A stretch of 64,000 nt of DNA from Deltaproteobacteria bacterium (GTDB lineage Bacteria > Myxococcota > Myxococcia > Myxococcales > JAHFDP01): positions 1-64,000 of the forward strand of contig JAHFDP010000007.1 of NCBI GenBank assembly GCA_023248955.1, in the 5' to 3' direction. Positions 47,901 to 55,105 of the stretch are shown here, piece after piece. A program made the translations under genes and the position numbers. The first letter of the stretch is position 1. Each line of letters opens with the position of its first letter. The notes below the pieces were generated by a model. It had not been told where the DNA came from. It made no database searches and worked only from the letters and a program-made list of their open reading frames with translations.

Positions 47901-50900
47901 GCGTGGTGGTCTGCCCGAGCGAAACCGTAAACTGGGTGGCGGTGGTGAAGGTGGAGTAGCCCGTGCGGGAGGCCACGAGATCGTACTTGCCAGCGGGGAC
48001 GCTTGCGATGGCGAAGCTGCCGTCTTGGCCGGTGGTGCCGACGAGGCTGGTGCCGGCGATCTGCACGAGCGTTCCGGAGTTGGTGGAGGCGCCGGGCGCG
48101 GTCAACGTTCCGGCGACGGTGCCGCGCGCGATGGCGAGCGTGGTGGCCGGCTCGGCGTACGTGCCTCCCACGGAGAGCGAGACCGCCGCGAGCGAGGTTG
48201 TGATGTATCCCGAGAAGGAAAGCGCGATGGCGTAGTTGCCCGCGGCGAGCGCCGTCAAGGAATAGGCGCCGCTCTTGGCTGCGGCGGTGGTCTTGGTGAC
48301 GGCCGCGCCGGTCTGGTCGGTGCCCGAGAGCGAAACGACCACGCCGGTGGGATCGGCGCCGCCTTCGAGTGCCACGGTGCCGGTGATCGACGCGCCGGAC
48401 GAGAGCGCCATCGTGGCCGCCGTGCTGGGGACCGTGAGCTGCGATCCCTGCGCGATGGTGAACGAGGCCGAGCCAAAGTTTGTGTAGCCGGTGTGGCGCG
48501 CGGAATAGGTGTAGGTGCCGGCGGGAATGCCTCCGATACTGAATGTACCATCGGTGCCCGTGACCGCGGTGAGGCTGGTGCCGTCGATGGCCACGGTGGT
48601 GCCGCTGGCGTCGGTAAGTCCAGCCAAGAGGAGTTGTCCCGAGACGCTGCCACGGCTGATGGTGAGCGCGGCGGCCGAGACGGTGAGCGCGAGTCCTGGC
48701 GTGACCGTGAGCCCGCCGCTGTGCACGCCGACGTAGCCTGCCTTGGAGAGATCGACCGCGTAGGTTCCCGCGGGGACGGTAGCGACGCGGTAGCTCCCGC
48801 TCGAGTTGGTGATGGCCGTCAGCGTGACGGCGGTGCCGTTGACGTCCGAGCCGGTGAGCGCGACGGCAATGCCGCTGGCCGAGCTGCTGCCTTCGAGCGT
48901 TGCGGTGCCGGCGACCGATCCCGTCGTGTCGAGCGCGAGCTGCACCGCGCTGGCATGGGCGGTGGCGCCCAGCGTGACGGCGTAGGCCGGGAGCGTGGCG
49001 GTGACATAGGCCGTGTGTTGCGCGACCGGTGTGTAGTTGCCGACGGCGAGTCCCGTGAAGGAGAAGCTGCCGTCGGTGGCCGTTACCGCGGTGGCTCCTG
49101 CAATTGAAACGACCGTGCCCGAGGCGTCGGTGTGGCCGGCCAGCGTGATGGTGCCAGTCAGCGATCCTCGGGCGATACTGAGTGTAATCGGTGAGGCCAC
49201 CACCGCGACGCCGGGCGCGACGGCCATGGAGGCGAGCTGCGCTGCGGCGTAGCTCGTGAGTGTGAAGGTGAGGCCGTAGCTGCCAGAGACCAGCCCCAGG
49301 AAGGTGTAGTTGCCGCTGGTGTCGCTGGTGGTGGAGGCGGTGAGCGCTTTACCGGCGAAGGTCGTTCCCGCCAGCGCCACGGTGACGCCGGCGGCGCTGG
49401 ACGTGCCTTCCAACGCGACGAGGCCGGAGAGCGAGCCGGAGCTATCGGGTTGCAACGTGGTGCTGCCGAGTTGTGCGAGCGAGCCTTGCGTGACGGTGAA
49501 CGCGGTGGAGGTGGAGCTCGCAAAGGCCAGGTGCGACGCGGTGACGGTGAAGGTTCCCGAGGAGAGGCCGCCGAGCGTGAAGGATCCGTCGGCGCCGGTG
49601 AGCGTGGAAGCGCCCGCCGCGGCCACCAGCGTACCCGAGTGATCGGTGGCGCCGGCGAGGAGGAATTTGCCAGCCACGCCGCCGCGCGAAATGGCGAGTT
49701 GCACCGCGGGGAGGGTCAGCGTCTGACCGGTGGCGAGCGAGAGCCCGGTGACGGTGTTTCCGACGAAGCCCGTCTTGGAGAGCGCCAGTGTGTATTGCCC
49801 GGCGACCAAGGCGCCGAAGCTAAAAGTACCGTCGGATGCGGCGCTGCCGGTGGTGTTGACCGCGGCGCCGTTCAGGTCGCTGCCGGTGATCACCGCGGTA
49901 ACGCCGGTTGAAGAGGTGCCGCCCTCGAGGGAAACCGTACCGGCGATCCGCGCGGTCCGAATGAGCGCCAGCGTGCCGGGCGCCGCGGGGACGGTGGTGG
50001 AGAGGTCCGCGGCGACACTGAATGTCGTAATACTCAGTGGCGTATAATCTTTATGTTTCGAAATTAGCGCATAGGGATTGCCGAGCGTGGAGAGGCCGCT
50101 CAATTGAAAATTTCCGCCGCTATCGCTGGTCGCCGACGCTACCGTGGCGCCGCCGCTGGAGACGCTGACCACGATCCCGCTGTGATCGGTCGCGCCCTCG
50201 AGGAGCAGTTGTCCCGCGACGTCGCCCTTGGCTTGCAAAAGCTTGACGGAAGGTAGTTGCACCGTGGCGCCGGCCGCGACGGCCGCTGGTGGCAACGCGC
50301 TCGCCGTGTAACCGGCGTGGCTGAAGGCCGCGGCGTAAGTTCCCTCGGGCAGTGCGGTGAACGCGTAGCTGCCGTCCTTCTGGGTGGAGGTGCTCTGCGC
50401 CACCGCCGTGCCGTTGAGATCGCTGCCCGACAGGAGCACCGTGGTGCCGGATTGATCGGCGGTGCCCAGGAGCGCCGCGCCCGAGACTTGGCCGGTGCGC
50501 AAGAGCGAGAGCGTGATCGTGGCGCTCTGAAATTGCGCGGTCAGTCCAGCCTGTACTTGGAATACCGGCGACGAATAGATCGCATAGGCGCGCAGCTTGG
50601 CGGTGAGCGAGTAGCTCCCCACACGCACGCCCTGCATCAGGAAGGATCCGCTGGCGTCGGTGAGCGCACTGTAGGATTCGCCGGAGGGACCGCCGGTTAG
50701 CGAGACCTGAATGCCAGAGCCGTCGCCGCGTCCTTCGGCGGCGAGCGTTCCACCGACGGCGCCGCGGGCCACGGCCAGCGTGATGATCGGTAGCGCCACG
50801 ATTTCGCCAGGGAGCGTGCTCACCAGAATGCGGCCGGTGGTGTAGCCCGCACGTGTGACTGCCACGGAGTGCTGGCCGGCGCCGACATGATCTATTGAAT

Positions 50901-52266
50901 AGCTTCCATCTTTCGTGGTTTGGCCGGTGAGGCTGGTTCCCTCGACGGAGACGGTGGTGCCCGAGATGTCCGCGCCCAGGCCTTTGTCCTCGAGAAGCAC
51001 CGAACCGGTCAGCGTTCCGGGTGTGGTGGTGAGTGTCACGGGCGACGGAATCGAAGCGGAATCGGCCACGACAGTCGCGGTGCCGGTCGTCGGGTGGTAG
51101 CCCACGTGCGAGAAGGCGAGGCCGTAAGGGGGCCCGACGGGGACGTTCGAAAATTTGTAGGTGCCGTCGCGATCGGTCAGCGCGGTGCCGAAGGGATCTT
51201 GTGCGAAGCCACCGTCGGTCGTGGCGATACCCGCATCGGTTCCACCGTCGGCATCGCTCGCGGCCACGCCTGCAAAGAGCAGCACCTGCGTGCCGGAGTT
51301 GTCGCTCTGGCCATCGAGCTTGGCCACGCCGATGATGCTGCCGGTTGCTTGCACGAGCCGCGTGATGCCCACGTCGGCGTTGGCGCCAGCGGCCACCACC
51401 GCGGAGACGTGCTGATCGCGGTAGCCGAGCTTTTGGACCAGCAAGTCGTAGTAGCCCGGCGGTATTCCGGTGAGTGAAAACGCGCCCTGCTCGTTGGTGA
51501 TGGCGGGCGAGCTCGTTGTGTAGGGCTTTCCGGAGTGGGTAGTGCCCGTGGCGACCACGGTGACGCCGTCGTTTTTCTGCGGCGACGCGGTGAGGATGAC
51601 CATGCCGGAGACCGAGCCCGGATAGATGGAGAGCGTGACCGTGCCGGCCTGCGTGGTCTTGTTGGCGTCGACGGCGAGGCCCGTTGCGGAAGCGGATTTG
51701 AAATCGGCGTGCGTGAAGGCCAGCGTGTAGCCCGCCTGCTCGGGAACGCCGGTCAGCAGATACGTGCCGTCGGCGCCCGTCAGCACCACGTGTGGAGTGC
51801 CGACCACGCTGACAGCGATGCCGGTGGAATCGCTTTCGCCGTCGAGCAGCGCCGTGCCGGCGATGGATCCGCGCGAGAGATTGAGATGGAAACCGCCGAG
51901 GTCGACCGAGTTGGCCGCCGCGTATTGCAGCGGGATGCTCATCGGCGGCTCGCGCACCGTCTCGTAGCCCGCCTTGGAGATGGACAGGACGTAATCGCCC
52001 GGCAGCACCTCGGCCAAGACGAAGTGGCCATCGGGTCCGGTGCGCGCGGTGACGTTGGCACCCTCGAGCGAAATCAGCGCACCCGACTGATCGAAGCCGC
52101 CATCGGCCTCGCTCTTCTCCGGCGATTCCAGCGTGACGGTGCCGGTCAGCGTGGCGCGCGCCATGTTGTTTTTGGGCGTGGACGGGTCGAGGGGATTGTT
52201 GGGATCGACCTGCGCCGGGCACGCGGCGAGCACGCTGAGTGCTGCGAAAACAAGGCGACGTGTCAT
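41968..52266 (-). CDS. Giant lipoprotein B: paralogue of A with identical N-terminal half
   Basis: About 3,432 aa with the same lipoprotein signal (Cys16), ribosome site and domain order as giant lipoprotein A: about 28 carboxypeptidase-regulatory-like domains, an Ig-like segment near 2,522, a fibronectin-III-like domain near 2,638 and a C-terminal propeller. The first ~1,617 residues are identical to A. After that the two remain alignable domain by domain but differ at a large share of positions (for example VAPYALTGTATVQ in A against VAPFTLPGSVTVQ in B). The end is VLFRMY where A has LLKMY. The pair looks like a tandem duplicate with a shared constant half and a divergent half. Confidence 0.9.
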   Translation of the reverse strand: MTRRLVFAALSVLAACPAQVDPNNPLDPSTPKNNMARATLTGTVTLESPEKSEADGGFDQSGALISLEGANVTARTGPDGHFVLAEVLPGDYVLSISKAGYETVREPPMSIPLQYAAANSVDLGGFHLNLSRGSIAGTALLDGESDSTGIAVSVVGTPHVVLTGADGTYLLTGVPEQAGYTLAFTHADFKSASATGLAVDANKTTQAGTVTLSIYPGSVSGMVILTASPQKNDGVTVVATGTTHSGKPYTTSSPAITNEQGAFSLTGIPPGYYDLLVQKLGYRDQHVSAVVAAGANADVGITRLVQATGSIIGVAKLDGQSDNSGTQVLLFAGVAASDADGGTDAGIATTDGGFAQDPFGTALTDRDGTYKFSNVPVGPPYGLAFSHVGYHPTTGTATVVADSASIPSPVTLTTTPGTLTGSVLLEDKGLGADISGTTVSVEGTSLTGQTTKDGSYSIDHVGAGQHSVAVTRAGYTTGRILVSTLPGEIVALPIITLAVARGAVGGTLAAEGRGDGSGIQVSLTGGPSGESYSALTDASGSFLMQGVRVGSYSLTAKLRAYAIYSSPVFQVQAGLTAQFQSATITLSLLRTGQVSGAALLGTADQSGTTVLLSGSDLNGTAVAQSTSTQKDGSYAFTALPEGTYAAAFSHAGYTASALPPAAVAAGATVQLPSVKLLQAKGDVAGQLLLEGATDHSGIVVSVSSGGATVASATSDSGGNFQLSGLSTLGNPYALISKHKDYTPLSITTFSVAADLSTTVPAAPGTLALIRTARIAGTVSLEGGTSSTGVTAVITGSDLNGAAVNTTGSAASDGTFSFGALVAGQYTLALSKTGFVGNTVTGLSLATGQTLTLPAVQLAISRGGVAGKFLLAGATDHSGTLVAAAGASTLTGADGSFTLGGLSSGTFTVTASHLAFASSTSTAFTVTQGSLAQLGSTTLQPDSSGSLSGLVALEGTSSAAGVTVALAGTTFAGKALTASTTSDTSGNYTFLGLVSGSYGLTFTLTSYAAAQLASMAVAPGVAVVASPITLSIARGSLTGTITLAGHTDASGTVVSIAGATAVTATDGSFSFTGLAVGNYTPVAQHTAYVTATLPAYAVTLGATAHASAVQLALDTTGSVAGTATLEGSSSASGIAVALTGSDVNGTAVTLTAITNSSGSYRVATVPAGTYAVDLSKAGYVGVHSGGLTVTPGLALTVSAAALTISRGSVSGQLLLAGLTDASGTTVAIDGTSLTAVTGTDGTFSIGGIPAGTYTYSARHTGYTNFGSASFTIAQGSQLTVPSTAATMALSSGASITGTVALEGGADPTGVVVSLSGTDQTGAAVTKTTAAAKSGAYSLTALAAGNYAIALSFSGYITTSLAAVSLSVGGTYAEPATTLAIARGTVAGTLTAPGASTNSGTLVQIAGTSLVGTTGQDGSFAIASVPAGKYDLVASRTGYSTFTTATQFTVSLGQTTTLTTAALTIDSSASIAGTCTATGASSPVSALQLAGSDFNGKTITSASSTANNGSFTLLSLPAGSYTVTCTHAGFNSAQSGTITLSQGQQATGTTLALSVATGTLAGSVAFSTGTITGFTADSDLSGIGVALTGPSADLARPLVAVTDSAGNYTFSGVPVSFSAAAYTVAATRRGYNATSTTVTALAGQTVSASALSLIVSSANLSGTVTVPAPAADASGVAVVLSGSAFNGTAFSRNADAATNAAGKYTFTGLPSGQYTMVFSLAGFSSVTVGTAVPVPSSSTPPNLLGPSPTLVRGVGDLVGTLTVSDGGSGATTDASGVTVRVNGADLLGVSYQANTDVTGAFSIRNIPVSPTGASYTVTATKTNYVTATSSAVVTATAIPVTVTGLSLAVNVSTVTGIVSVPSPAADASGVTATLSGSFGGVAWSHSSDAPSAADGTFTFTKVPPGTFTLRLSLAGFDTVVVPGITVAPGASIPIAAQALHRSSGNLYGHVALSANGTGLGFAASDSIGVNVTVTGTGLDGSFGTSSDSNGNWTVAAIPVSITGGSYTVTASKAGFISTIQTATVIASSSTQVADFTLSVAPFTLPGSVTVQGATDSAGVTATLAGIAFNGASYSKAASALTNAAGNYTITSVPAGNYSVTLTKNSSYTPLILTPVVVSPPPASLPTLSGTLLRTTGTFSGHVTPGAGSTGLGISAGDSAGITVAVSDGSLAANFGAVTDSAGNYSIAGIPAPLTPGATYTLNVSKAGFAGANGTGTLTSGLPVTVSDIAITALGNTLTGCVVVPSPATDSSGVTASLSGVAFNGTAYVKSANGTSVTDDSCPGKTGRYTFSNVANGSYTIALTRTAYAALSLSGITVAGAAITLPTATLKRDSGSINGTVAFSAGGTGLTLNSTDRTGATVTVTGNDLVGTWTATTDSSGNFTIASIPANVNAGTYTVTVTKAHYVAAGTASVTVTAGQTITAAGLTLTVDAGGLQATLGLLDFASGTTYTAITASLSGIAFNGAAVSAGNQSTNATTGVATWTSLPPGTYALAASLAGHTSVSLPDIPVSGGHTTPVSANLVDQIAPTDPTITSSRLSPTNATSTTISLSQPSSDATAPANNFVPTSGSGSYQYRVCSPKCAATDPWTSWDGSPLPGVPLVSGKDNNIFVYAVDAAQNASGTSVITVHTESIKPGAPLSVQVDNRNGSARIIWSAPAANGSSLPIAGYRVYYGPIAGTGSSWTEYSGSVASQGPSPIDVGSRHEFVFSGLSNTSPFYVKISAYDTVTDPSPNETNPSSGGLLVNPNLAPMDRAVHMAAPSYTNSMSVQRDTVFISSGSASPYTINAYTYDAYGSLVLHSQPTPFTNAQAKVIVADGRALFAFDPAGAGIDEIDIGDIGNIKLNYATDRTGSRVDHLLPLHRGDVGGTGKSHGIITYKDLGTAKQRIEGFTYYPDHLGIGVQNFTLDLHTQTAPYDVQSAGNHIFTLHRGAGWGSVYIDAYTVAADWKSITYDSGISVADPQGGFNYPVAFVVDWPYVYFSSAGSQLSTATLTSAWTSAVTFSAVSKGGNLSSAADRMFVTGGYLYAVEDPGYGQVAVEAFDLSSPTLPLAAGNYQFNVPQELGYLAGIGSAALAGSNLFLLFKSEASDWVYPYYGNSQGELEVVELGGPRLTLNTDATKPDNYGAGAAQIRGSRAIASITDLNTTTAELVDIDLHTASTTGFGGFTRSATWPSTLGGQVDKAGGMGPMVVAGDYAYAVHRDTATVAIYDVSAPPALGAAIVTSAAAPATITALAVTNDYLLAAVDSSSYFERWDLTNITALVGPTTTSVHTQAGGHGIDVYGRYAYVGTSTGFCIVDYRSTPNPVEMSCVTLGTTVGGVHVDAGKLYLSLDYYASPTIKIYDLSNPTSPSALASAPLTGSQIWQFQRLGPYLLSTQHGSSVFTGLAANDLSQAGQPLIGTSAVRLPLPNVFGVSGPFVVVPEYDRGLVLFRMY
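46156..46168. promoter_or_regulatory. AT-rich palindromic word inside giant gene B (best palindrome)
   Basis: TACACTGAGTGTA is an exact 13-bp palindrome with a one-base centre. In the coding strand it spells ACA CTC AGT GTA (Thr-Leu-Ser-Val) with codons that the surrounding GC-rich repeats seldom use. Related words are at 45664-45676 and 34932-34944. Confidence 0.4.
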
Positions 52267-52371
52267 GTGGGGAGCCTCTCTTTTCCTGTCCATTTTTTAG
52301 CACAGTTGGCTGGCGGACAGCCGTGCGGCGGATCACGTTTAGTCGGCGACTCCGGCCCACACCGTGGGATA
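47414..52371. repeat. 4,958-bp direct repeat, copy B
   Basis: Same sequence as 36193-41150, same orientation. The only differences I found change codons 2 and 3 of the giant gene (ACA CGT here, ACT CGC in copy A); both are synonymous. The upstream border at 52371 is followed by an unrelated sequence that leads into a divergent gene. Confidence 0.93.
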
Positions 52372-52395
52372 TTCAACATATGCTAAAATGACACC

Positions 52396-52905
52396 ATGTC
52401 TGACGATTCCCTTCGCGCGAAAGGCACGTCGTTGCGGCGCGTGCGGATGGTCGAGGGAAAAACCGACGATCAAGGCAAGCGCGTTTGGCACGCCGGCGAA
52501 GGCGTGGATGTGACGACGCACGTCAATTGGTTCGGGCGCGCGTACCGTCAAACGATGACGTTGGAAGGCCGGTTTCTCGAGTGGAGCAACGATGCGGGCG
52601 TCCGCACCGGTCACGAGATCAACAATGGCAAATCCGCGTCGCGCGGCGGAACGCCCACCATTCAGTTTGATTCCGTGCCGGCGCCGGATGTGTTGCGCGC
52701 GGTACAGATTGTGGCCGAGGCGGGAGGCGATGATCGTTATCTGCGCCACCTGGCGGAAGTGGCGAGTGCTGCTTTTGAGGCGGGCGCGGATGCGTCGACC
52801 GATACCGTGACCACGATGGGGGAAATTCCCGCGAATCCGAAGGCGGCTGCACCGGCAGCGAAGAGTGGGTTGCGGGGGTGGTTAACTCGCCTTGCCGGTG
52901 GGTGA
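52396..52905 (+). CDS. Hypothetical protein, divergent from giant gene B
   Basis: A 169-aa soluble protein with no signal or membrane segment. The N-terminal ~110 residues mix strands and turns (MVEGKTDDQGKRVWHAGEGVDVTTHVNWFGRAYRQTMTLEGRFLEW), followed by a helix (DVLRAVQIVAEAGGDDRYLRHLAEVASAAF) and an Ala/Pro-rich linker ending in a basic amphipathic tail (LRGWLTRLAGG). I do not recognise the family. It is read away from giant gene B across 129 bp, so the two promoters share that region. Confidence 0.65.
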   Translation: MSDDSLRAKGTSLRRVRMVEGKTDDQGKRVWHAGEGVDVTTHVNWFGRAYRQTMTLEGRFLEWSNDAGVRTGHEINNGKSASRGGTPTIQFDSVPAPDVLRAVQIVAEAGGDDRYLRHLAEVASAAFEAGADASTDTVTTMGEIPANPKAAAPAAKSGLRGWLTRLAGG

Positions 52906-52984
52906 CTGGACGCGCTGGCGCGCACAGCTTCTCTAGAAACTTTTTGCCTGGGCGGCGGCCGGAGCCCGACGGCGTGACGGACGT

Positions 52985-53062
52985 GCCTTTGCGGCCGCGG
53001 TGACCGGATGCGTGGAGGAGGGTCGGATTCGGGTGGTAGCAAGTCACCGCGGCCGCAAAGGC
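52985..53062. repeat. Perfect 20-bp inverted repeat with 38-base loop
   Basis: GCCTTTGCGGCCGCGGTGAC at 52985-53004 is matched exactly by its complement at 53043-53062. It lies within the left arm of the larger palindrome. There is no T tract after it, so it is not a standard terminator. Confidence 0.8.
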
Positions 53063-53328
53063 CCATCCGTCTGCCGTCGGAGGATTGATTAGGGTAGGTC
53101 GGGAGAGACGTGCTGGGTTGCGAGTTTCAGTGCAGAGGACTTTCGGCCGATCGCCCGCGACGCCGCCAAACGTAGCGCCGTCGTTCCGCCCTGGCCGACG
53201 GGATTTTTTTAGAGGATCGATCAGATTTGGAGTCACGGCGCGGAACGACGGCTGGTTTGGCGACGTCGCGGATTCGTGGGGTGGAGCTCTCGTGGTTGAG
53301 AGGGATCGCGCATTTTGTCAAGATTCGT

Positions 53329-53496
53329 GATCTTGGTATTTCATCAAGTCCGGCCCGCAGGTCGTCATGGCCGGCCGAAGAGCCGGCCATCCACGTGCAT
53401 CGAAATCCTCGTGGATGGCCGGGTCAAGCCCGGCTATGACGGACTGAACGGTGGCCATGACGACTGGCGGGCCGGACTTGATGAAATATCAAGATC
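53329..53496. repeat. Dispersed hairpin-rich repeat, copy 3, with long flanking arms
   Basis: Arms 53329-53372 and 53453-53496 are inverted copies of about 44 bp with two or three mismatches (TTTCATCAAGTCCGGCCCGC). Between them is the same hairpin core seen at 7606-7728 and 11403-11525, with the GGCCGGCCGAAGAGCCGGCC, ATCCACGTGCATCGAAATCC and GGCCGGGTCAAGCCCGGC modules. Confidence 0.8.
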
Positions 53497-53730
53497 GCTA
53501 TCGATTACCCAAACAGCGTTCCATCACCACTCCGAAACCTCCACCACTCGAATCCGCGACGCCGCCAAACCAGCCGTCGGAGGCCGCCGTGACTCCAAAT
53601 CTGATCGATCCTCTCTAGAAACCACGTCGGCCAGGGGCCTCCGATGGCGCTACGTCCGTCACGCCGTCGGGCTCCGGCCGCCGCCCAGGCAAATTTTTTC
53701 TAAGGAAGCCCCACGCGCAGCCAGCAGCCC

Positions 53731-54348
53731 CTATTTCTCCTGCACCTTGATCTCTAACCCTGCCCCCTCCCCAAGATGAACCCCTCCAACAGCCCCATCA
53801 GGCAAAGCTTCCCCCTGGCTGGTGTGCGTAATATTCACCCCCATTACCCGCACCACCGCCGGTACATCCTCGTCGCGAATCTTCGATCGATCCTCAATGA
53901 TCACCCGCCGCCCGCTCGAGAACCAGCCGTGCGGCCACGCTCCGGGCCACGGCGCAAACAGCTCGACGGTCACCGCCAACAAAGCTGACGATCGCACGTC
54001 GTCATTCACCCGATCGGGCACGACGCGAATTTGTTTGAAGACCAGCGGCACGCCGTCGGCGGTGACTTTCAAAAACAGCGTCGCCGTTCGCACGAGATAA
54101 GCGGTGAACAATTCCTGCTCTGGCGGCGAAAGATGGCCGTTGGAATCGCGATCGAAGAGCTCGCGCATTGCTTGCGCGTCGGGGCCGGGATTCACTTCGT
54201 AATCAACGAAAGCGCGCACGCCGTTGGCGGAGAGCGTGAAGGCGTCCTTCTTCGGATGAGGAAGATTGTGCGCGCTGACCGCGCCTGCCGACGCCACGAG
54301 AAAGGCGAGGCAGCGCGCTCGGGCCGGACCGTTAGTCCGCACGCGCAT
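53731..54348 (-). CDS. Secreted EF-hand-like hypothetical protein
   Basis: About 205 aa from the ATG at 54348; it starts a signal peptide (CLAFLVASAGAVSA) cleaved before HNLPHP. A single EF-hand-like calcium loop is visible (DRDSNGHLSPPE). The rest is strand-rich (FLKVTADGVPLVF, LLAVTVELFAPWPGAW) and has no known signature. The start lies 17 bp inside the end of the PIN-toxin gene on the same strand, so it may be the last cistron of that transcript. A periplasmic role is inferred. Confidence 0.65.
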   Translation of the reverse strand: MRVRTNGPARARCLAFLVASAGAVSAHNLPHPKKDAFTLSANGVRAFVDYEVNPGPDAQAMRELFDRDSNGHLSPPEQELFTAYLVRTATLFLKVTADGVPLVFKQIRVVPDRVNDDVRSSALLAVTVELFAPWPGAWPHGWFSSGRRVIIEDRSKIRDEDVPAVVRVMGVNITHTSQGEALPDGAVGGVHLGEGAGLEIKVQEK

Positions 54349-54757
54349 CAAAGCCTTCTTTCGAGGCAGTGACGAGCAGCCGATCATCGAAACTATAGAA
54401 CCCCAATCCTTCGGGTCGTCCCTGCGCCCACGTCACCGCTGCAGCAAGCTGGAGCGCATCCGCCGCACGGAGCGCATGGACGCGAAGTAATCTCCGCGCT
54501 TGGCTCTTCACGGCATCCACGTCGAAAACGATGTCGGCAGCGGCGACGAGTTCATCGAGAGATCGCTCTGCTTGGGCGCCACCTTCATTGGTGAGCAGGC
54601 CCTCCCGCACCAGGCGCGCAACAGCCGCCGCTGCTTCGACGGAGGTCATCGTCCAGAGGACCACGTGGGGATCGTTTTCCCAGCGTTTCTTGGCCAAGTT
54701 TGTTTGCGGTTGTCGCACGAGGAGCGGAACGAGGGCCGAGCTGTCCCAAAACTTCAC
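54332..54757 (-). CDS. vapC: VapC-type PIN-domain toxin (second system)
   Basis: A 141-aa PIN-domain protein starting MKFWDSSALVPLLV. Acidic catalytic residues are present: Asp5, Glu in TSVEAAAAV, Asp in AADALQLAAAV and Asp in SFDDRL. The ATG overlaps the antitoxin stop (ATGA). It is predicted to be an RNase that arrests translation when free of antitoxin. It is a distant relative of the toxin at 41226-41648, not a recent copy. Confidence 0.87.
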   Translation of the reverse strand: MKFWDSSALVPLLVRQPQTNLAKKRWENDPHVVLWTMTSVEAAAAVARLVREGLLTNEGGAQAERSLDELVAAADIVFDVDAVKSQARRLLRVHALRAADALQLAAAVTWAQGRPEGLGFYSFDDRLLVTASKEGFDARAD

Positions 54758-55062
54758 AGGCCCTCCTCTCGCTCTTGGAGAAGCACCGCCACGATGTCGC
54801 CCTTGGTCTTGGGGGCCTTGGCAACGAGATCGTCGAGCCGTTTGCGCGACAAGGTACTGTGCGCGCGCCGCAGGATGCCTTTGCGCTCGAGCGCGCTGCG
54901 CCGCCGTCCCTCGTCGTCGTCGGTTGCCGCGCTTTCACCCGCCGCCTCGAGGCGTGCCACCACGCGGTTGCGATCGAGCACGAGAACGGGTTGACCCTTT
55001 TGAACCAGCCGCAAGTAGTGGCTGAGGTGGGACTTGAGATCGCCGATATTAACCTCTTTCAT
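54754..55062 (-). CDS. vapB: Phd/YefM-type antitoxin (second system)
   Basis: About 102 aa from the inner ATG (MKEVNIGDLKSHLSHYLRLVQKG), which matches the usual N-terminus of this family; an ATG 30 bp upstream would add ten atypical residues. The N-terminal half is the DNA-binding fold and the C-terminal half is charged and flexible. The start codon lies within an 8-bp direct repeat that may be its own operator. The gene is 43 bp downstream of the small lipoprotein gene. Confidence 0.82.
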   Translation of the reverse strand: MKEVNIGDLKSHLSHYLRLVQKGQPVLVLDRNRVVARLEAAGESAATDDDEGRRRSALERKGILRRAHSTLSRKRLDDLVAKAPKTKGDIVAVLLQEREEGL

Positions 55063-55078
55063 GACCAGATCATGACCA
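55060..55078. promoter_or_regulatory. Direct repeat over the antitoxin start, candidate operator
   Basis: CATGACCA-GAT-CATGACCA is two identical 8-bp words with 11-bp centre spacing. It covers the preferred antitoxin start codon. Autoregulated toxin-antitoxin pairs often bind repeats at this place; binding here is inferred. Confidence 0.4.
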
Positions 55079-55105
55079 AATTGGATGGCCATTGCAAGTC
55101 ATGAA

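Larger units (their letters stand above)
52944..53693. repeat. Large interrupted palindrome
   Basis: The outer arms 52944-52984 and 53652-53693 are about 41 bp and nearly exact inverted copies (TTGCCTGGGCGGCGG...). A second, longer pair, 53171-53276 and 53547-53652, is about 80 percent matched by eye and contains AGAGGATCGATCAGATTTGG and its complement. On the right the two arms are contiguous; on the left they are separated by about 186 bp that include a separate hairpin. This suggests an insertion into one arm of an older palindrome. Confidence 0.75.
52906..53730. other. 825-bp non-coding region made of inverted repeats
   Basis: No credible protein gene is present on either strand; the open frames here are short, lack coding character and cross the repeat arms. 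The region contains at least four sets of inverted repeats nested around a copy of the dispersed hairpin element, listed separately. A structured RNA or a pile-up of small non-autonomous elements are both possible. Confidence 0.7.

Noticed and set aside
52619-53236. 205-codon minus-strand frame over the inverted-repeat region
   Set aside because: It runs through the 52396-52905 gene and palindromic arms, is Pro/Arg-rich, and has no ribosome site.
41226-55062. Idea that the two toxin-antitoxin pairs are a recent duplication
   Set aside because: The toxins and antitoxins share family motifs only; their sequences differ throughout.
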